A stretch of 64,000 nucleotides of DNA, taken from contig NZ_JAQGNT010000084.1 of the NCBI RefSeq assembly GCF_028291725.1, positions 1-64,000 of the forward strand, in the 5' to 3' direction. The notes beneath the pieces were generated by a model, which saw nothing but the letters and a program-made list of their open reading frames with translations, did no database searches and had not been told where the DNA came from. The translations under genes and the position numbers were made by a program. This stretch comes from Hydrocarboniphaga sp. GTDB taxonomy: Bacteria > Pseudomonadota > Gammaproteobacteria > Nevskiales > Nevskiaceae. Below are positions 10,527-19,902 of this stretch, piece by piece; within the stretch, counting starts at the first letter, position 1, and each line of letters begins with the position of its first letter.

Positions 10527-10656
10527 CCGCTGGTGATGCGACTGCTGCGGCGTTCCAGGAGTTGGAACATGCAGTGTTGCAACGGGTCAAGCCCATATCC
10601 CGAGCCGGCTGCTGGCTCAGCTTTTGCCAGTCCGATTATCCGGACAGGGAGACGTC

Positions 10657-12540
10657 ATGCAACATGCCGAGCTGCACCCCGTCATCGCAGCGGTCACGCA
10701 GCGCATCGTCACGCGCAGTGCGCCCTTGCGCGGTGCCTACCTGGCGCGGATGAACGCGGCGAAGCGGGCCGGCACGGTGCGTTCGCACATGTCGTGCACG
10801 AATCTCGCGCATGCCTTCGCCGCATCCGACGAAGTGGACAAGCGCGAGCTGCGCCAGGGGCGCTGGCCGAATATCGCGATCGTGTCGGCCTACAACGACA
10901 TGCTGTCGGCGCATCAGCCGCTGCAGCACTATCCCGAGATCATCAAGCAGGCGGCGCGCAAGGCTGGCGCGGTCGCCCAGTTTGCCGGCGGTGTCCCGGC
11001 GATGTGCGACGGCGTCACCCAGGGCGAGCCGGGCATGGAACTGTCGCTGTTCTCGCGCGATGTGATCGCGATGGCGACCGCGGTGGCGCTGTCGCACAAC
11101 AGCTTCGACGCGGTGCTGTGCCTGGGCGTCTGCGACAAGATCGTGCCGGGCCTGCTGATGGGCGCGCTGCATTTCGGCCATCTGCCGGTGATCTTCGTGC
11201 CGGCGGGCCCGATGACCTCAGGCATCTCCAACGACACCAAAGCCAAGACGCGCCAGCTTTATGCCGAGGGCAAGGTCGGCCGCGAAGCCTTGCTGGAATC
11301 GGAGGCGCAGTCCTATCACGGCGCCGGCACCTGCACCTTCTACGGCACCGCGAACTCCAACCAGATGCTGATGGAGATCATGGGCCTGCATCTGCCGGGC
11401 GCGGCCTTCATCAATCCGTACACGCCGCTGCGCGATGCGCTGACCGCCGCGTCGGCGCAGCGCGCGGCCAAGATCACGGCGCTCGGCGACGAGTATCGCC
11501 CGCTGTGCGACATCGTCGACGAGCGCAGCATCGTCAATGGCATCATCGGCCTGCACGCCACCGGTGGTTCCACCAATCACACCATTCACATGGTCGCGAT
11601 CGCGCGGGCCGCCGGCATCCTGATCAACTGGGATGATTTTGCCGATCTTTCCGCGGTAATCCCGCTGATGGCCAAGGTCTATCCGAACGGCAAGGCCGAC
11701 GTGAATCACTTCCATGCCGCCGGCGGCATGGCCTATCTGATCGGCAATCTGCTCGATCACGGCCTGCTGCATGGCGATGTCGAAACCGTAGCCGGGCACG
11801 GGCTGCGGCATTACGCAAAACAGCCGCAGCTGGTCGATGGCACTTTGAGCTGGCGCGATGCGCCGGCAAAGAGTCTGGACGATTCGATCCTGCGTCCCGC
11901 GGATGCGCCTTTCAGCGCCGATGGCGGCCTGCGGCTGCTGACCGGCAATCTCGGCCGCTCGGTGATCAAGGTGTCCTCGGTCAAGCCCGAGCATCGCGTC
12001 GTCGAAGCGCCGGCCATCGTGTTCGACAGCCAGGAGGCGGTGCAGGCCGCGTTCAAGCGCGGCGAACTGAAGCGCGATTTCGTCGCGGTCGTCCGCTTTC
12101 AGGGCCCGCGTGCCAACGGCATGCCGGAGCTGCACAAGCTGACCCCGAGTCTCGGCGTGCTGCAGGACGAAGGCTACAAAGTCGCGCTGGTCACCGACGG
12201 CCGCATGTCCGGTGCGTCCGGCAAGGTGCCGGCCGCGATACACGTGACGCCGGAATGCCTGGCCGGCGGACCGCTGGCGCTGGTGCGCACCGGCGACATC
12301 ATCCGGCTCGATGCCGACACCGGCGAGTGCTACGTGCGCGTGCCCGCTTCGGAATGGGAGCTGCGCTCGCCATCAATGGTCGACACCAGCGCCAATGAAC
12401 ACGGCATGGGTCGCGAGCTGTTCACCAATGCGCGCCTGCATGCGGCCGGAGCGGAGCAGGGTGCGCAGATGTATGCGCCGTATGAAGTGCCGATGCAGGT
12501 GAACGTTCCCGAGGTCGAGGCGGTCGAAGCCTCCGCGTAG
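10657..12540 (+). CDS. edd: Phosphogluconate dehydratase
   Basis: Dehydrates 6-phosphogluconate to 2-keto-3-deoxy-6-phosphogluconate (KDPG), the committed Entner-Doudoroff step, using a [4Fe-4S] cluster. The 627 residues match the IlvD/Edd family, with cysteine-bearing motifs [37 protein letters not shown] and [16 protein letters not shown], and the late motif [22 protein letters not shown]. An ATG 11 codons upstream is possible, but AGGGA lies 6 bases before the ATG at 10657. The stop codon TAG is part of the GTAG of a repeat element. eda follows 70 bp downstream, so the repeat lies inside the edd-eda unit. Confidence 0.97.
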   Translation: MQHAELHPVIAAVTQRIVTRSAPLRGAYLARMNAAKRAGTVRSHMSCTNLAHAFAASDEVDKRELRQGRWPNIAIVSAYNDMLSAHQPLQHYPEIIKQAARKAGAVAQFAGGVPAMCDGVTQGEPGMELSLFSRDVIAMATAVALSHNSFDAVLCLGVCDKIVPGLLMGALHFGHLPVIFVPAGPMTSGISNDTKAKTRQLYAEGKVGREALLESEAQSYHGAGTCTFYGTANSNQMLMEIMGLHLPGAAFINPYTPLRDALTAASAQRAAKITALGDEYRPLCDIVDERSIVNGIIGLHATGGSTNHTIHMVAIARAAGILINWDDFADLSAVIPLMAKVYPNGKADVNHFHAAGGMAYLIGNLLDHGLLHGDVETVAGHGLRHYAKQPQLVDGTLSWRDAPAKSLDDSILRPADAPFSADGGLRLLTGNLGRSVIKVSSVKPEHRVVEAPAIVFDSQEAVQAAFKRGELKRDFVAVVRFQGPRANGMPELHKLTPSLGVLQDEGYKVALVTDGRMSGASGKVPAAIHVTPECLAGGPLALVRTGDIIRLDADTGECYVRVPASEWELRSPSMVDTSANEHGMGRELFTNARLHAAGAEQGAQMYAPYEVPMQVNVPEVEAVEASA

Positions 12541-12600
12541 CCCGGGTGCAACCCGGGTTTGTTGCGAATCCCAAGCCTCCCGGGTTTCCACCCGGGCTAC
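12537..12600. repeat. Inverted pair of GTAG-hairpin elements, type B, between edd and eda
   Basis: Left unit GTAG-CCCGGGT-gca-ACCCGGG (12537-12557) and right unit CCCGGG-tttcca-CCCGGG-CTAC (12579-12600) face each other. The left GTAG overlaps the edd stop codon. The same architecture as the elements at 8905, 19764, 36040 and 62073, but a different stem sequence. Confidence 0.8.
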
Positions 12601-12610
12601 GAGTGCTGAC

Positions 12611-13243
12611 ATGAAGATCGACGATATTCTCGCGCTGGGCCCGGTGATTCCGGTGATCGTGATCAAGCAGCTCGAGCACGCGGTGCCGCTGGCGCGCGCG
12701 CTGGTCGGTGGCGGTATCCGCGTGCTCGAAGTGACGCTGCGCACGCCGGCCGCGCTCGCCGCGATCCGCGCGATCGGCGAGCAGGTGCCGGACGCGGTGG
12801 TGGGCGTCGGCACGATCACGCGAGTGCAGGATCTGAAAGATTCGCTGGCCGCCGGCGCCAAGTTCGGTGTCAGCCCGGGCGTGACTCCGGCGCTGCTCGA
12901 GGCGATCCGCGATTCCGGCATGCCGTTTCTGCCGGGCGCGATGACGCCGTCCGATGTGATGCTACGCCGCGACGCCGGCTTCACCGCGATGAAATTGTTC
13001 CCCGCGCAACAGGCGGGCGGCATCGGCATGTTGAAGGCCCTGGGCAGCGTCTTCGCCGATGTGCGTTTCTGCCCCACCGGCGGCATCGATGCCGCGACGG
13101 CGCCGCAGTTCCTGGCTCTGCCGAACGTGGCCTGCGTTGGCGGCTCCTGGCTCGCGCCGCCCGATCTGGTCGAGCAGGGGCGCTGGAGCGAGATCACGGC
13201 GCTGGCGAAAGCGGCCGTGCAACTAGGTGTGAAAACCCGCTGA
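12611..13243 (+). CDS. eda: KDPG aldolase (2-dehydro-3-deoxy-phosphogluconate aldolase)
   Basis: Class I aldolase splitting KDPG to pyruvate and glyceraldehyde-3-phosphate, the last step of the Entner-Doudoroff pathway. The 210-residue protein has the catalytic glutamate in LEVTLRTP (about residue 41), the loop GVSPGVTPALL, and the Schiff-base lysine in TAMKLFPAQQAGG (about residue 129), followed by FCPTGGID. It is immediately downstream of edd, separated by an inverted GTAG repeat pair. The next gene starts within its stop codon. Confidence 0.97.
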   Translation: MKIDDILALGPVIPVIVIKQLEHAVPLARALVGGGIRVLEVTLRTPAALAAIRAIGEQVPDAVVGVGTITRVQDLKDSLAAGAKFGVSPGVTPALLEAIRDSGMPFLPGAMTPSDVMLRRDAGFTAMKLFPAQQAGGIGMLKALGSVFADVRFCPTGGIDAATAPQFLALPNVACVGGSWLAPPDLVEQGRWSEITALAKAAVQLGVKTR

Positions 13244-13698
13244 TGCGCGCTGGCGTGTTTATGGCCGTCGGCATCATCGCGACGTCCGCGCCGGCCTTCG
13301 CCGCTGATCCCGATTCGACATCCGCGACGCCGGACGCAGCGACGACCCGTTCGGTGGTGATTCCGCCGGAACCAGAGCCGGAGCCGGGCGGACTGGTCTT
13401 CGACGTGCCGCTGCCGCAGCAGCGCAGCCTGCGAGAAAACGCCCCGAAGTTCGATCGCCTGCTGCAAGGCCTGCCTGATCTGGAGACCCACGGCGTGCCG
13501 TTCAAGAAAGGCTGGACCGAAGCGATTGTCGATTCCTTCAATTCGCAGTGGAAGGACGGCCCGCCGCCTTGCAAGCCGAACCAATGTGTCGGTGCGGATC
13601 AGGTGGGGCAGCGCCTGCAACAACTCGACACCGACTACGGTCCGCAGGACGACTGGACCTGGACGCCGCCCAGCCGCTCAGCGGGCGAGGGCGAATAA
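13243..13698 (+). CDS. Small secreted proline-rich protein of unknown function
   Basis: A 151-residue product beginning with a clear Sec signal peptide (MRAGVFMAVGIIATSAPAFA, predicted cut after AFA). A low-complexity Pro/Glu stretch (PPEPEPEPGG) follows, then a short domain with two cysteines in PPPCKPNQCVG. I recognise no family. The ATG overlaps the eda stop as TGATG, so translation is probably coupled to eda despite the unrelated cellular location. It converges on glgP, whose stop lies 21 bp further on. It might be a periplasmic accessory protein; no function is supported. Confidence 0.65.
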   Translation: MRAGVFMAVGIIATSAPAFAADPDSTSATPDAATTRSVVIPPEPEPEPGGLVFDVPLPQQRSLRENAPKFDRLLQGLPDLETHGVPFKKGWTEAIVDSFNSQWKDGPPPCKPNQCVGADQVGQRLQQLDTDYGPQDDWTWTPPSRSAGEGE

Positions 13699-13719
13699 GC
13701 CGCCACCGCTGCGCGGTGG

Positions 13720-16254
13720 CTACTGCATGAAATCCGCCTCGACATCTTCCTGGGTCAGCAGCCGCACCGGCACCTTGGTCACGGTCCAGATCTCCTTGCA
13801 GTACTGCTGGATCGTGCGATCCGAGGAGAACTTGCCGGAACGCGCGCTGTTGATGATCGCCATCCTGGTCCAGCGTGTCTGATCCTGGTAGACGCGGCTG
13901 ACTTCGTCCTGACAGGCAAGATAGGCATCGAAGTCGGCGAGCAGGAAGTAGGGATCGTATTGCAGCAGCACATCGACCAGAGGCTTGAACACGCTGGTGT
14001 CGCCGCGGGCGAAATAGCCGCTGCTGATCAGGTCGAGCACTTCGCGCAGCGGCGCGCTTTTCTCGTAGCAGTCCATCGGCCGATAGCCGCGCGCCTGCCA
14101 GGCATAGACCTCCTGAGTGGTCAGGCCGAACTGGAAGAAATTCTCGGCGCCAACCTCTTCCATGATCTCGATGTTGGCGCCGTCCATCGTGCCGATGGTC
14201 AGCGCGCCATTCATCTGGAACTTCATGTTGCCGGTGCCGGAAGCCTCCTTGCCTGCGGTGGAGATCTGCTCGGACAAATCCGCTGCCGGATAAATGCGCT
14301 GGCCGTTGGTGACGCTGAAGTTCGGCAGGAACGCGACTTTCAGGCGGTCGCGCACATGCGGGTCGACATTCACCACATCGCCGATCGCGGTGATCAGTTT
14401 GATCATCAGCTTGGCCATGTGATAGCCCGGCGCGGCCTTGCCGCCGAAGATGAACGTGCGCGGCACGATGTCGGCGTTGGGGTCGGCCTTGATCCGCAGA
14501 TACAGCGCGATGATATGCAGCGCCGCCAGATGCTGGCGCTTGTATTCGTGGATGCGCTTCACCTGCACGTCGAACAGCGAATCCGGATCGACGGTGATAT
14601 GCAGGCGCCGGCCGATATGGGCCGCAAGCTCGGCCTTGTTGCCGCGCTTGACGGCCTGCCAGCGTTGCACGAACGCTGCATCCTGCACATGTGCTTCCAG
14701 ACCGCGCAGCTGGTCGAGATCGCGGATCCAGCCGTCGCCTAGGGTTTCGGTGATCAGCGAGGTCAGCTTCGGATTCGCCAGCACGATCCAGCGGCGCGGC
14801 GTGACGCCGTTGGTCTTGTTGCTGAACTTGTCGGGCCACAGCTCGTAGAAATCTTTCAGCACGTCCTGCTTCAGCAACTCGGTGTGCAGATCGGCGACGC
14901 CGTTGATCGCGTGGCTGCCGACGCAGGCCAGATTCGCCATGCGCACGTAGCGTGGGCCGTGTTCTTCGATCAGCGACATGCGCGCTAGGCGCTCTTCATC
15001 GCCGAAGAAGCGCAGGCGCACCTGGTCCAGAAAACGGGCGTTGATCTCGTAGATGATCTCCAGATGCCGCGGCAGCGTGCGCTCGAACAGCGGCAGCGAC
15101 CAGCGCTCCAGCGCTTCCGGCATCAGCGTGTGATTGGTGTAGCCGAAGCTTCTGCAGGTGATGTCCCAGGCGGTGTCCCAGTTGACCAGGTGTTCGTCGA
15201 CCAGCAGGCGCATCAGTTCGGCGACGCCGATCGACGGATGCGTGTCGTTGAGCTGCACCGCGAATTTTTCGTGGAAGCGATCGATCGGAATGCCCTGGAC
15301 TTTCAGGATGCGCAGCATGTCCTGCAGCGAGCAGGAGACGAAGAAATACTGCTGCTGCAGCCGCAGCTCCTTGCCCTGCTCCTGCTCGTCGTTCGGATAC
15401 AGAACTTTCGACAGGTTCTCGGAGACGATCTTCTGCGTCACCGCCCCGGCGTAGTTGCCGCTGTTGAACTGGCCGAAGTCGAAAGACTCCGGCGCCTCGG
15501 CCTTCCACAGCCGCAGCGTGTTCGCGGTGTTGACGTGATAGCCGAGGATCGGCGTGTCGTAAGGCACGCCGTTGACGATGCGCGCCGGCACCCAGCGCAC
15601 GCGCAGCCGCTGATGTTCGTCGGTGTATCGCTCGGTGCGGCCGCCGATCTTGATCTCGACCACCCATTCCGGGCGCGCCAGTTCCCAGGGGTTGCCGTAG
15701 CGCAGCCACTTGTCGGTTTTCTCGACCTGCCAGCCATCGACGAGTGTCTGGTGGAAGATGCCATATTCGTAACGTATGCCATAGCCCAGCGCCGGCACTT
15801 CCAGCGTCGCCAGGGAGTCGATGAAACAGGCGGCGAGGCGGCCCAGGCCGCCGTTGCCGAGGCCGGGTTCTTCTTCCTGATACAGCAGCTCTTCGATGTC
15901 GAGGCCGAGTTCACCGAGCATCTCGGCCGCGGTGTCGTAGATGCCGAGGTTGATCAGGTTGTTGCCCAGATGCGGGCCCATCAGGAACTCGGCGGACAGA
16001 TAGCAGACCGTGCGCGACGCCTGCGTGGTATAGGCCGCTGCCGTGCTGATCCAGCGCTGCATCAGGCGGTCGCGGACCGTATGCGCGAGCGCCAGGTAAT
16101 AGTCGGTCTGGGTCGCGAGCCTTGGAAACTTGCCCTGTACGTAAAGCAGGTTGTCGAGGAACGAGCGGTGCAGCGCGCGCTGGTCGAGTGCGGCGCGTTC
16201 GCTGACCGCACGGCGTTCGGGTTCGCGGTCCTTGTCAGGTGTTGTGCTGTCCAT
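13720..16254 (-). CDS. glgP: Glycogen/alpha-glucan phosphorylase
   Basis: Pyridoxal-phosphate enzyme releasing glucose-1-phosphate from glycogen or maltodextrin ends in the cytoplasm. The 844-residue protein carries the family motifs EPGLGNGGLGRLAACF, GYGIRYEYGIF, LNDTHPSIG, KRIHEYKRQ and the PLP-lysine motif EASGTGNMKFQMNGALTIGT. The frame is open from 16302, but I chose the ATG at 16254 because GGAG lies 6 bases before it; the ATG at 16266 is an alternative. It is transcribed away from lpdA. The other glycogen genes (glgA, B, C, X) are absent from the window. The product feeds GalU and, through glucose-6-phosphate, the zwf-edd-eda route nearby. Confidence 0.96.
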   Translation of the reverse strand: MDSTTPDKDREPERRAVSERAALDQRALHRSFLDNLLYVQGKFPRLATQTDYYLALAHTVRDRLMQRWISTAAAYTTQASRTVCYLSAEFLMGPHLGNNLINLGIYDTAAEMLGELGLDIEELLYQEEEPGLGNGGLGRLAACFIDSLATLEVPALGYGIRYEYGIFHQTLVDGWQVEKTDKWLRYGNPWELARPEWVVEIKIGGRTERYTDEHQRLRVRWVPARIVNGVPYDTPILGYHVNTANTLRLWKAEAPESFDFGQFNSGNYAGAVTQKIVSENLSKVLYPNDEQEQGKELRLQQQYFFVSCSLQDMLRILKVQGIPIDRFHEKFAVQLNDTHPSIGVAELMRLLVDEHLVNWDTAWDITCRSFGYTNHTLMPEALERWSLPLFERTLPRHLEIIYEINARFLDQVRLRFFGDEERLARMSLIEEHGPRYVRMANLACVGSHAINGVADLHTELLKQDVLKDFYELWPDKFSNKTNGVTPRRWIVLANPKLTSLITETLGDGWIRDLDQLRGLEAHVQDAAFVQRWQAVKRGNKAELAAHIGRRLHITVDPDSLFDVQVKRIHEYKRQHLAALHIIALYLRIKADPNADIVPRTFIFGGKAAPGYHMAKLMIKLITAIGDVVNVDPHVRDRLKVAFLPNFSVTNGQRIYPAADLSEQISTAGKEASGTGNMKFQMNGALTIGTMDGANIEIMEEVGAENFFQFGLTTQEVYAWQARGYRPMDCYEKSAPLREVLDLISSGYFARGDTSVFKPLVDVLLQYDPYFLLADFDAYLACQDEVSRVYQDQTRWTRMAIINSARSGKFSSDRTIQQYCKEIWTVTKVPVRLLTQEDVEADFMQ

Positions 16255-16377
16255 AACCGGCTCCATTGTTCTGTTCTTGTTGGTCCAGCCTGAGCGTCGC
16301 AAGTTTCATGCTGATGTTTTTCTGCGCCAGCGGCCAACACTAGGCGTTACAATATGCGCGATCAACGAGAGGAAAAA

Positions 16378-17820
16378 ATGAGCGAAAACTACGACGTTAT
16401 CGTGATCGGCGGCGGTCCGGCCGGTTATCCCGCCGCAATCCGCGCCGCCCAGCTCGGTTTCAAGACGGTCTGCATCGATGCCTGGATGAACACCGACAAG
16501 ACGCCGGCTTTCGGCGGCACTTGCCTCAATGCGGGCTGCATTCCGTCCAAGGCCCTGCTGGAATCCTCGGAGCTGGTGCATCGCGCCCAGCACGAATTCG
16601 AAAAACACGGTATCAGTTCCGGCCCGGTCAGCTTCGACCTGGCCAAGATGCAGGCGCGCAAGACCAAGGTCTCGCGCGATCTCACCGGCGGTATCAAGGC
16701 GCTGTTCCAGGCGAACAAGGTCACCGGCCTGTTCGGTTACGGCAGGCTGCTCGGCGACGGCAAGGTCGAGTTCAAGGATCACGAAGGCAAGACCCAGGAG
16801 CTGGTCGGCAAGCACCTGGTGATCGCCACCGGCTCGGCACCGGTCAATCTGAAGATCGCGCCGTTCGACGGCGAGCGGATCATCGACAGCTGGGGCGCGC
16901 TGGACCTGGCCGAAGTGCCCAAGCGCCTGGGCGTGATCGGCGCCGGCGTGATCGGCACCGAGCTGGGCAGTGTCTGGAACCGGCTCGGCGCCAAGACCGT
17001 CATCATCGAAGCGCTGCCGAGCTTCCTGCCGATGGTCGATCAGGCCGTCGCCAAGGAGACACTGAAGCATTTGCTCAAGCAGGGCCTCGACATCCGACTG
17101 GGTGCCAAGGTGCTAGCCGCCAAGGCCGGCAAGGACAGCGTCACCGTCGAGTACGAGCAGAACGGCGAATCGAGGACCGAAGAGTTCGACAAGCTGGTGG
17201 TCGCGGTCGGCCGGCGCCCGTACACCGATGGTGTCGGAGCCAAGGAGCTGGGGGTCGCGTTCGACGAGCGCGGCTTCGTCAAGGTCGATGCGCACTACAA
17301 GACCAGTGTCCCCGGCATTTACGCGGTCGGCGACGTGATCGGCAATCCGATGCTGGCGCACAAGGCGATCGAAGAGGGCGTGGCGCTGGCCGAGCAGCTC
17401 GCCGGTCATCACACGCAGCTGAACTACAACGCGATCCCGTCGGTGATCTACACCTCGCCGGAAGTGGCCTGGGTGGGCTTGTCCGAGGAGCAGGCCAAGG
17501 CCGCGGGGTTCGAGGTCAAGACCGGCACCGCGTCGTTCGTGCCGTCCGGCCGTGCCAAGGCGATGGAGCAGAATATCGGCATCTGCAAGGTGATCGCCGA
17601 CGTCAAGACCGATCGCATACTCGGCGTGCATATGGTCGGCCCTCACACTTCGGAGATGATCGCCGAGTCGGTGCTGGCGCTGGAATATTCGGCGACCTGC
17701 GAAGACATCGCGCTGACCATTCATGGCCATCCTTCGTTGTCGGAAACCTTTCATGACGCGGTGTTGCTGGTCGACGGCCGCGCCGTGCACGCGGTCAACA
17801 AGCCGCCGCGCAAAGCCTGA
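16378..17820 (+). CDS. lpdA: Dihydrolipoyl dehydrogenase (E3)
   Basis: FAD enzyme that reoxidises the dihydrolipoyl group of 2-oxo-acid dehydrogenase E2 subunits, reducing NAD+. The 480-residue protein has the FAD Rossmann motif VIVIGGGPAGYPAA, the redox-active disulfide GGTCLNAGCIPSKAL (about 45-59), an NAD-binding motif GVIGAGVIGTELGSVW, AVGDVIG, and the C-terminal catalytic HGHPSLSETFHDAV. AGAGGA precedes the ATG at 16378; an in-frame ATG 8 codons earlier is less likely. It is about 11 kb from sucAB and not in their operon, and could serve several complexes. A YfaZ-like gene follows 61 bp on. Confidence 0.97.
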   Translation: MSENYDVIVIGGGPAGYPAAIRAAQLGFKTVCIDAWMNTDKTPAFGGTCLNAGCIPSKALLESSELVHRAQHEFEKHGISSGPVSFDLAKMQARKTKVSRDLTGGIKALFQANKVTGLFGYGRLLGDGKVEFKDHEGKTQELVGKHLVIATGSAPVNLKIAPFDGERIIDSWGALDLAEVPKRLGVIGAGVIGTELGSVWNRLGAKTVIIEALPSFLPMVDQAVAKETLKHLLKQGLDIRLGAKVLAAKAGKDSVTVEYEQNGESRTEEFDKLVVAVGRRPYTDGVGAKELGVAFDERGFVKVDAHYKTSVPGIYAVGDVIGNPMLAHKAIEEGVALAEQLAGHHTQLNYNAIPSVIYTSPEVAWVGLSEEQAKAAGFEVKTGTASFVPSGRAKAMEQNIGICKVIADVKTDRILGVHMVGPHTSEMIAESVLALEYSATCEDIALTIHGHPSLSETFHDAVLLVDGRAVHAVNKPPRKA

Positions 17821-17881
17821 AAAAATGGCCTAAAAAAAAGCGCTACAAAAGCACGCTACAAAAGCAAAGGAACGAAAAATA

Positions 17882-18463
17882 ATGACCAAGCTCCATGGAT
17901 GGCTGGCTGTCGTACTACTCACCGCGACGGCCTTGCCGGCGCATGCGGAAACCTTCGACCTCAACATCAACGACGCCGCCGTGTTCGGCCAGTTCAACGG
18001 CCCCTTGTCTCATGTGTTCAACAATACCGATGGCGAATACCAGCTCGGCGGCCTGTACAGCGACGACAAGAACACCCGCCTGACCAACCTCCACGCCGGC
18101 CTGATGTTGACCGGCGACGCCGGTGCACAGGAAGCAAGGCTGACGGCCGGCATCGGCTTGCGCGGCCAGTACACCGACACCAAGTACGACACCGGCGGTG
18201 GCGGCGCGATCGGCGGCCAGTTCGACCTGCGTTTTGCCGGTTTCGAGCGCCTGGGGTTCCAGGGCTACCTCTGGTACCAGCCGAAGGTGTTGAGCCTCGG
18301 CGATATCGAGGATCAGCTCGAATTCGCGCTGACGGCCGACTACCAGGTCCTGCGTAACGCCGCGGTTTATCTGGGCTATCGCAAGCTGCGCCTCGACCCG
18401 GACAACGGCCACGCCTATACCGCGGATGACGGCGCCATTTTCGGTCTGCGCCTGACGTTTTGA
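17882..18463 (+). CDS. YfaZ-like outer membrane protein
   Basis: A 193-residue protein with a Sec signal peptide (about 1-22, ending AHAE) and a body made of alternating beta segments with aromatic girdles, ending ...FGLRLTF with C-terminal phenylalanine, typical of beta-barrel outer membrane proteins handled by BAM. It resembles the YfaZ family (GEYQLGGLY, NLHAGLML, GIGLRGQYT, YLGYRKL). Function of the family is unknown. AAAGGAA upstream serves as ribosome-binding site. The short leader contains a 12-base direct repeat (GCTACAAAAGCA at about 17841 and 17855) of unknown meaning. Confidence 0.75.
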   Translation: MTKLHGWLAVVLLTATALPAHAETFDLNINDAAVFGQFNGPLSHVFNNTDGEYQLGGLYSDDKNTRLTNLHAGLMLTGDAGAQEARLTAGIGLRGQYTDTKYDTGGGGAIGGQFDLRFAGFERLGFQGYLWYQPKVLSLGDIEDQLEFALTADYQVLRNAAVYLGYRKLRLDPDNGHAYTADDGAIFGLRLTF

Positions 18464-18506
18464 GCTGACGTTTTAGAGTTTAGAAAACACCAGGAGGAAG
18501 GCCTTC

Positions 18507-19226
18507 ATGGGTCGTGGTCCGAGTATCGAAGGCCGCAAGAATGCGGTCGATGCGGTCAAGGCGAAGCTGTTCACCAAGCTGATCCGCGAGATCGGCTTGT
18601 CGGTGCGCGCAGCCGGCCCCGACCCGGCCGGCAATCCGCGCCTGCGGCTGGCGGTGTCGCGCGCGCTGGACGTCAACATGACCAAGGACCGTATCGAGGC
18701 GGCGATCAAGCGTGCCAGCGGCGAAGGTGCCGAGGCGCCGCAGGAAGTCCGCTACGAAGGCTATGGTCCGGGCGGCATCGCGGTGCTGGTCGACTGTGTG
18801 ACCGACAATCCGACGCGCACCGTCGCCGAAGTCCGCCATGCGTTCTCGAAAAACGGCGGCCACATGGGCACCAGCGGCTCGGTCGCGTTCCAGTTCACCG
18901 AGGTCGGCCAGCTGTGGTTCGACCTCAGCGACGATGCCTCGCTGGAAGAAAAGATCATGGAAGCCGCTCTCGAAGCGGGCGCCGACGACGTACAGGCCGA
19001 TGCGGGCTGGTGCGAGGTGCTGACCACTCCCGGGACTTTCGAGTCGGTGAAGGCCGCGCTGCTCGCGGCCGGCCTTAGGCCAGCGCAGTCGCGCGTGTTG
19101 CAGCGGCCTTCCAACCGGGTCGCGGTCGAGGGCGAGGCGGCGGACTCGCTGCGCAAGCTGCTGGAGCGGATCGAAGAGCTCGACGACGTGCAAGAGGTCT
19201 ATCACAACGCCGACCTGCCGGACTGA
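18507..19226 (+). CDS. yebC: YebC/PmpR-family protein (transcriptional regulator / translation factor)
   Basis: Cytoplasmic protein of the YebC/PmpR family, described in other bacteria both as a DNA-binding regulator and as a factor relieving ribosome stalling at proline stretches. The 239-residue protein has the family core (KLFTKLIREIG, NPRLRLAVSRA, NMTKDRIEAAIKRASGEG, YEGYGPGGIAVLV, NGGHMGTSGSVAFQF). Its N-terminus MGRGPSIEGRKNA differs from the common MAGHSKWANIKHRK, a variant I associate with Xanthomonadales and relatives. AGGAGGA precedes the ATG. It heads the ruvCAB run, as in many gammaproteobacteria. Confidence 0.95.
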   Translation: MGRGPSIEGRKNAVDAVKAKLFTKLIREIGLSVRAAGPDPAGNPRLRLAVSRALDVNMTKDRIEAAIKRASGEGAEAPQEVRYEGYGPGGIAVLVDCVTDNPTRTVAEVRHAFSKNGGHMGTSGSVAFQFTEVGQLWFDLSDDASLEEKIMEAALEAGADDVQADAGWCEVLTTPGTFESVKAALLAAGLRPAQSRVLQRPSNRVAVEGEAADSLRKLLERIEELDDVQEVYHNADLPD

Positions 19227-19237
19227 GCGGCGCGAGC

Positions 19238-19762
19238 GTGGCCACGCCGACCGTGCGGATACTTGGCATCGACCCTGGCTCCAGAACGACGGGTTGGGGC
19301 GTCATCGATTCCAGCGGCTACAAGAGTCTGCATATCGCGCATGGCTGCCTGGCCGTCGGTGCGGGTGAGCTGCCGGAGCGCTTGCTGAAGATCCTGCGCG
19401 GCCTGTCCGAGCTGATCGGCGAATACCGGCCCGAGGAAGTCGCGATCGAAGAGACTTTCGTCAATCGCGCGAACCCGCAGAGTGCCCTGGTGCTGGGGCA
19501 GGCGCGCGGCGCCGCGATCTGTGCGATCGCCGGCGCCGGGGTGCCGATGGCGGAGTACGCGGCCGCCCAGGTCAAGATGGCGATCGTCGGCAATGGCCGC
19601 GCCGACAAGGACCAGGTCCAGCACATGGTCAAGGTGCTGCTGAACCTGCAGCAGAAGCTGGCCACCGATGCCTCGGACGCGCTGGCGGTGGCGTTGACCC
19701 ACGCCCATGTGCGCGGCACGCGCGTCCGCGCCGGCATCGCGCTGAGCAAGAGCTGGGGTTGA
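19238..19762 (+). CDS. ruvC: Crossover junction endodeoxyribonuclease RuvC
   Basis: Holliday-junction resolvase acting with RuvAB. RNase-H-fold protein of 174 residues with the four catalytic acidic residues visible: Asp in RILGIDPGS, Glu in VAIEETFV, and two Asp in DASDALAVAL. The GTG at 19238 is the start used here; a second GTG at 19253 would give MRILGIDPGS, the more usual family start, and cannot be excluded. It lies 11 bp after yebC. An inverted GTAG repeat pair separates it from ruvA. Confidence 0.96.
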   Translation: MATPTVRILGIDPGSRTTGWGVIDSSGYKSLHIAHGCLAVGAGELPERLLKILRGLSELIGEYRPEEVAIEETFVNRANPQSALVLGQARGAAICAIAGAGVPMAEYAAAQVKMAIVGNGRADKDQVQHMVKVLLNLQQKLATDASDALAVALTHAHVRGTRVRAGIALSKSWG

Positions 19763-19763
19763 T

Positions 19764-19834
19764 GTAGGTCGGCAATCCCTTGCCGACGTGCGCCCTTTCC
19801 CAACTGACACGTCGGCAAGGGATTGCCGACCTAC
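19764..19834. repeat. Inverted pair of GTAG-hairpin elements, type C, between ruvC and ruvA
   Basis: Perfect 27-bp arms (19764-19790 and 19808-19834) around a 17-base centre; each arm is GTAG followed by GTCGGCAA-tccc-TTGCCGAC. The unit recurs at 36040-36118 with one mismatch, so it is a dispersed family. It begins 1 base after the ruvC stop, within an operon. Confidence 0.9.
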
Positions 19835-19902
19835 GGTCGATGCGCGTCGGGAGCAACGGAGTTTCGTTGGGTCGACGTACAAAAGCCGGCATACTTCGCC
19901 TC

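Noticed and set aside
13538-14839. 433-codon minus-strand frame overlapping the end of glgP
   Set aside because: Same strand as glgP but shifted; Arg/Ala/Gly-rich out-of-frame translation.
16521-17756. 411-codon plus-strand frame inside lpdA
   Set aside because: Out-of-frame shadow of lpdA, Arg/Gly-rich, no start signal.
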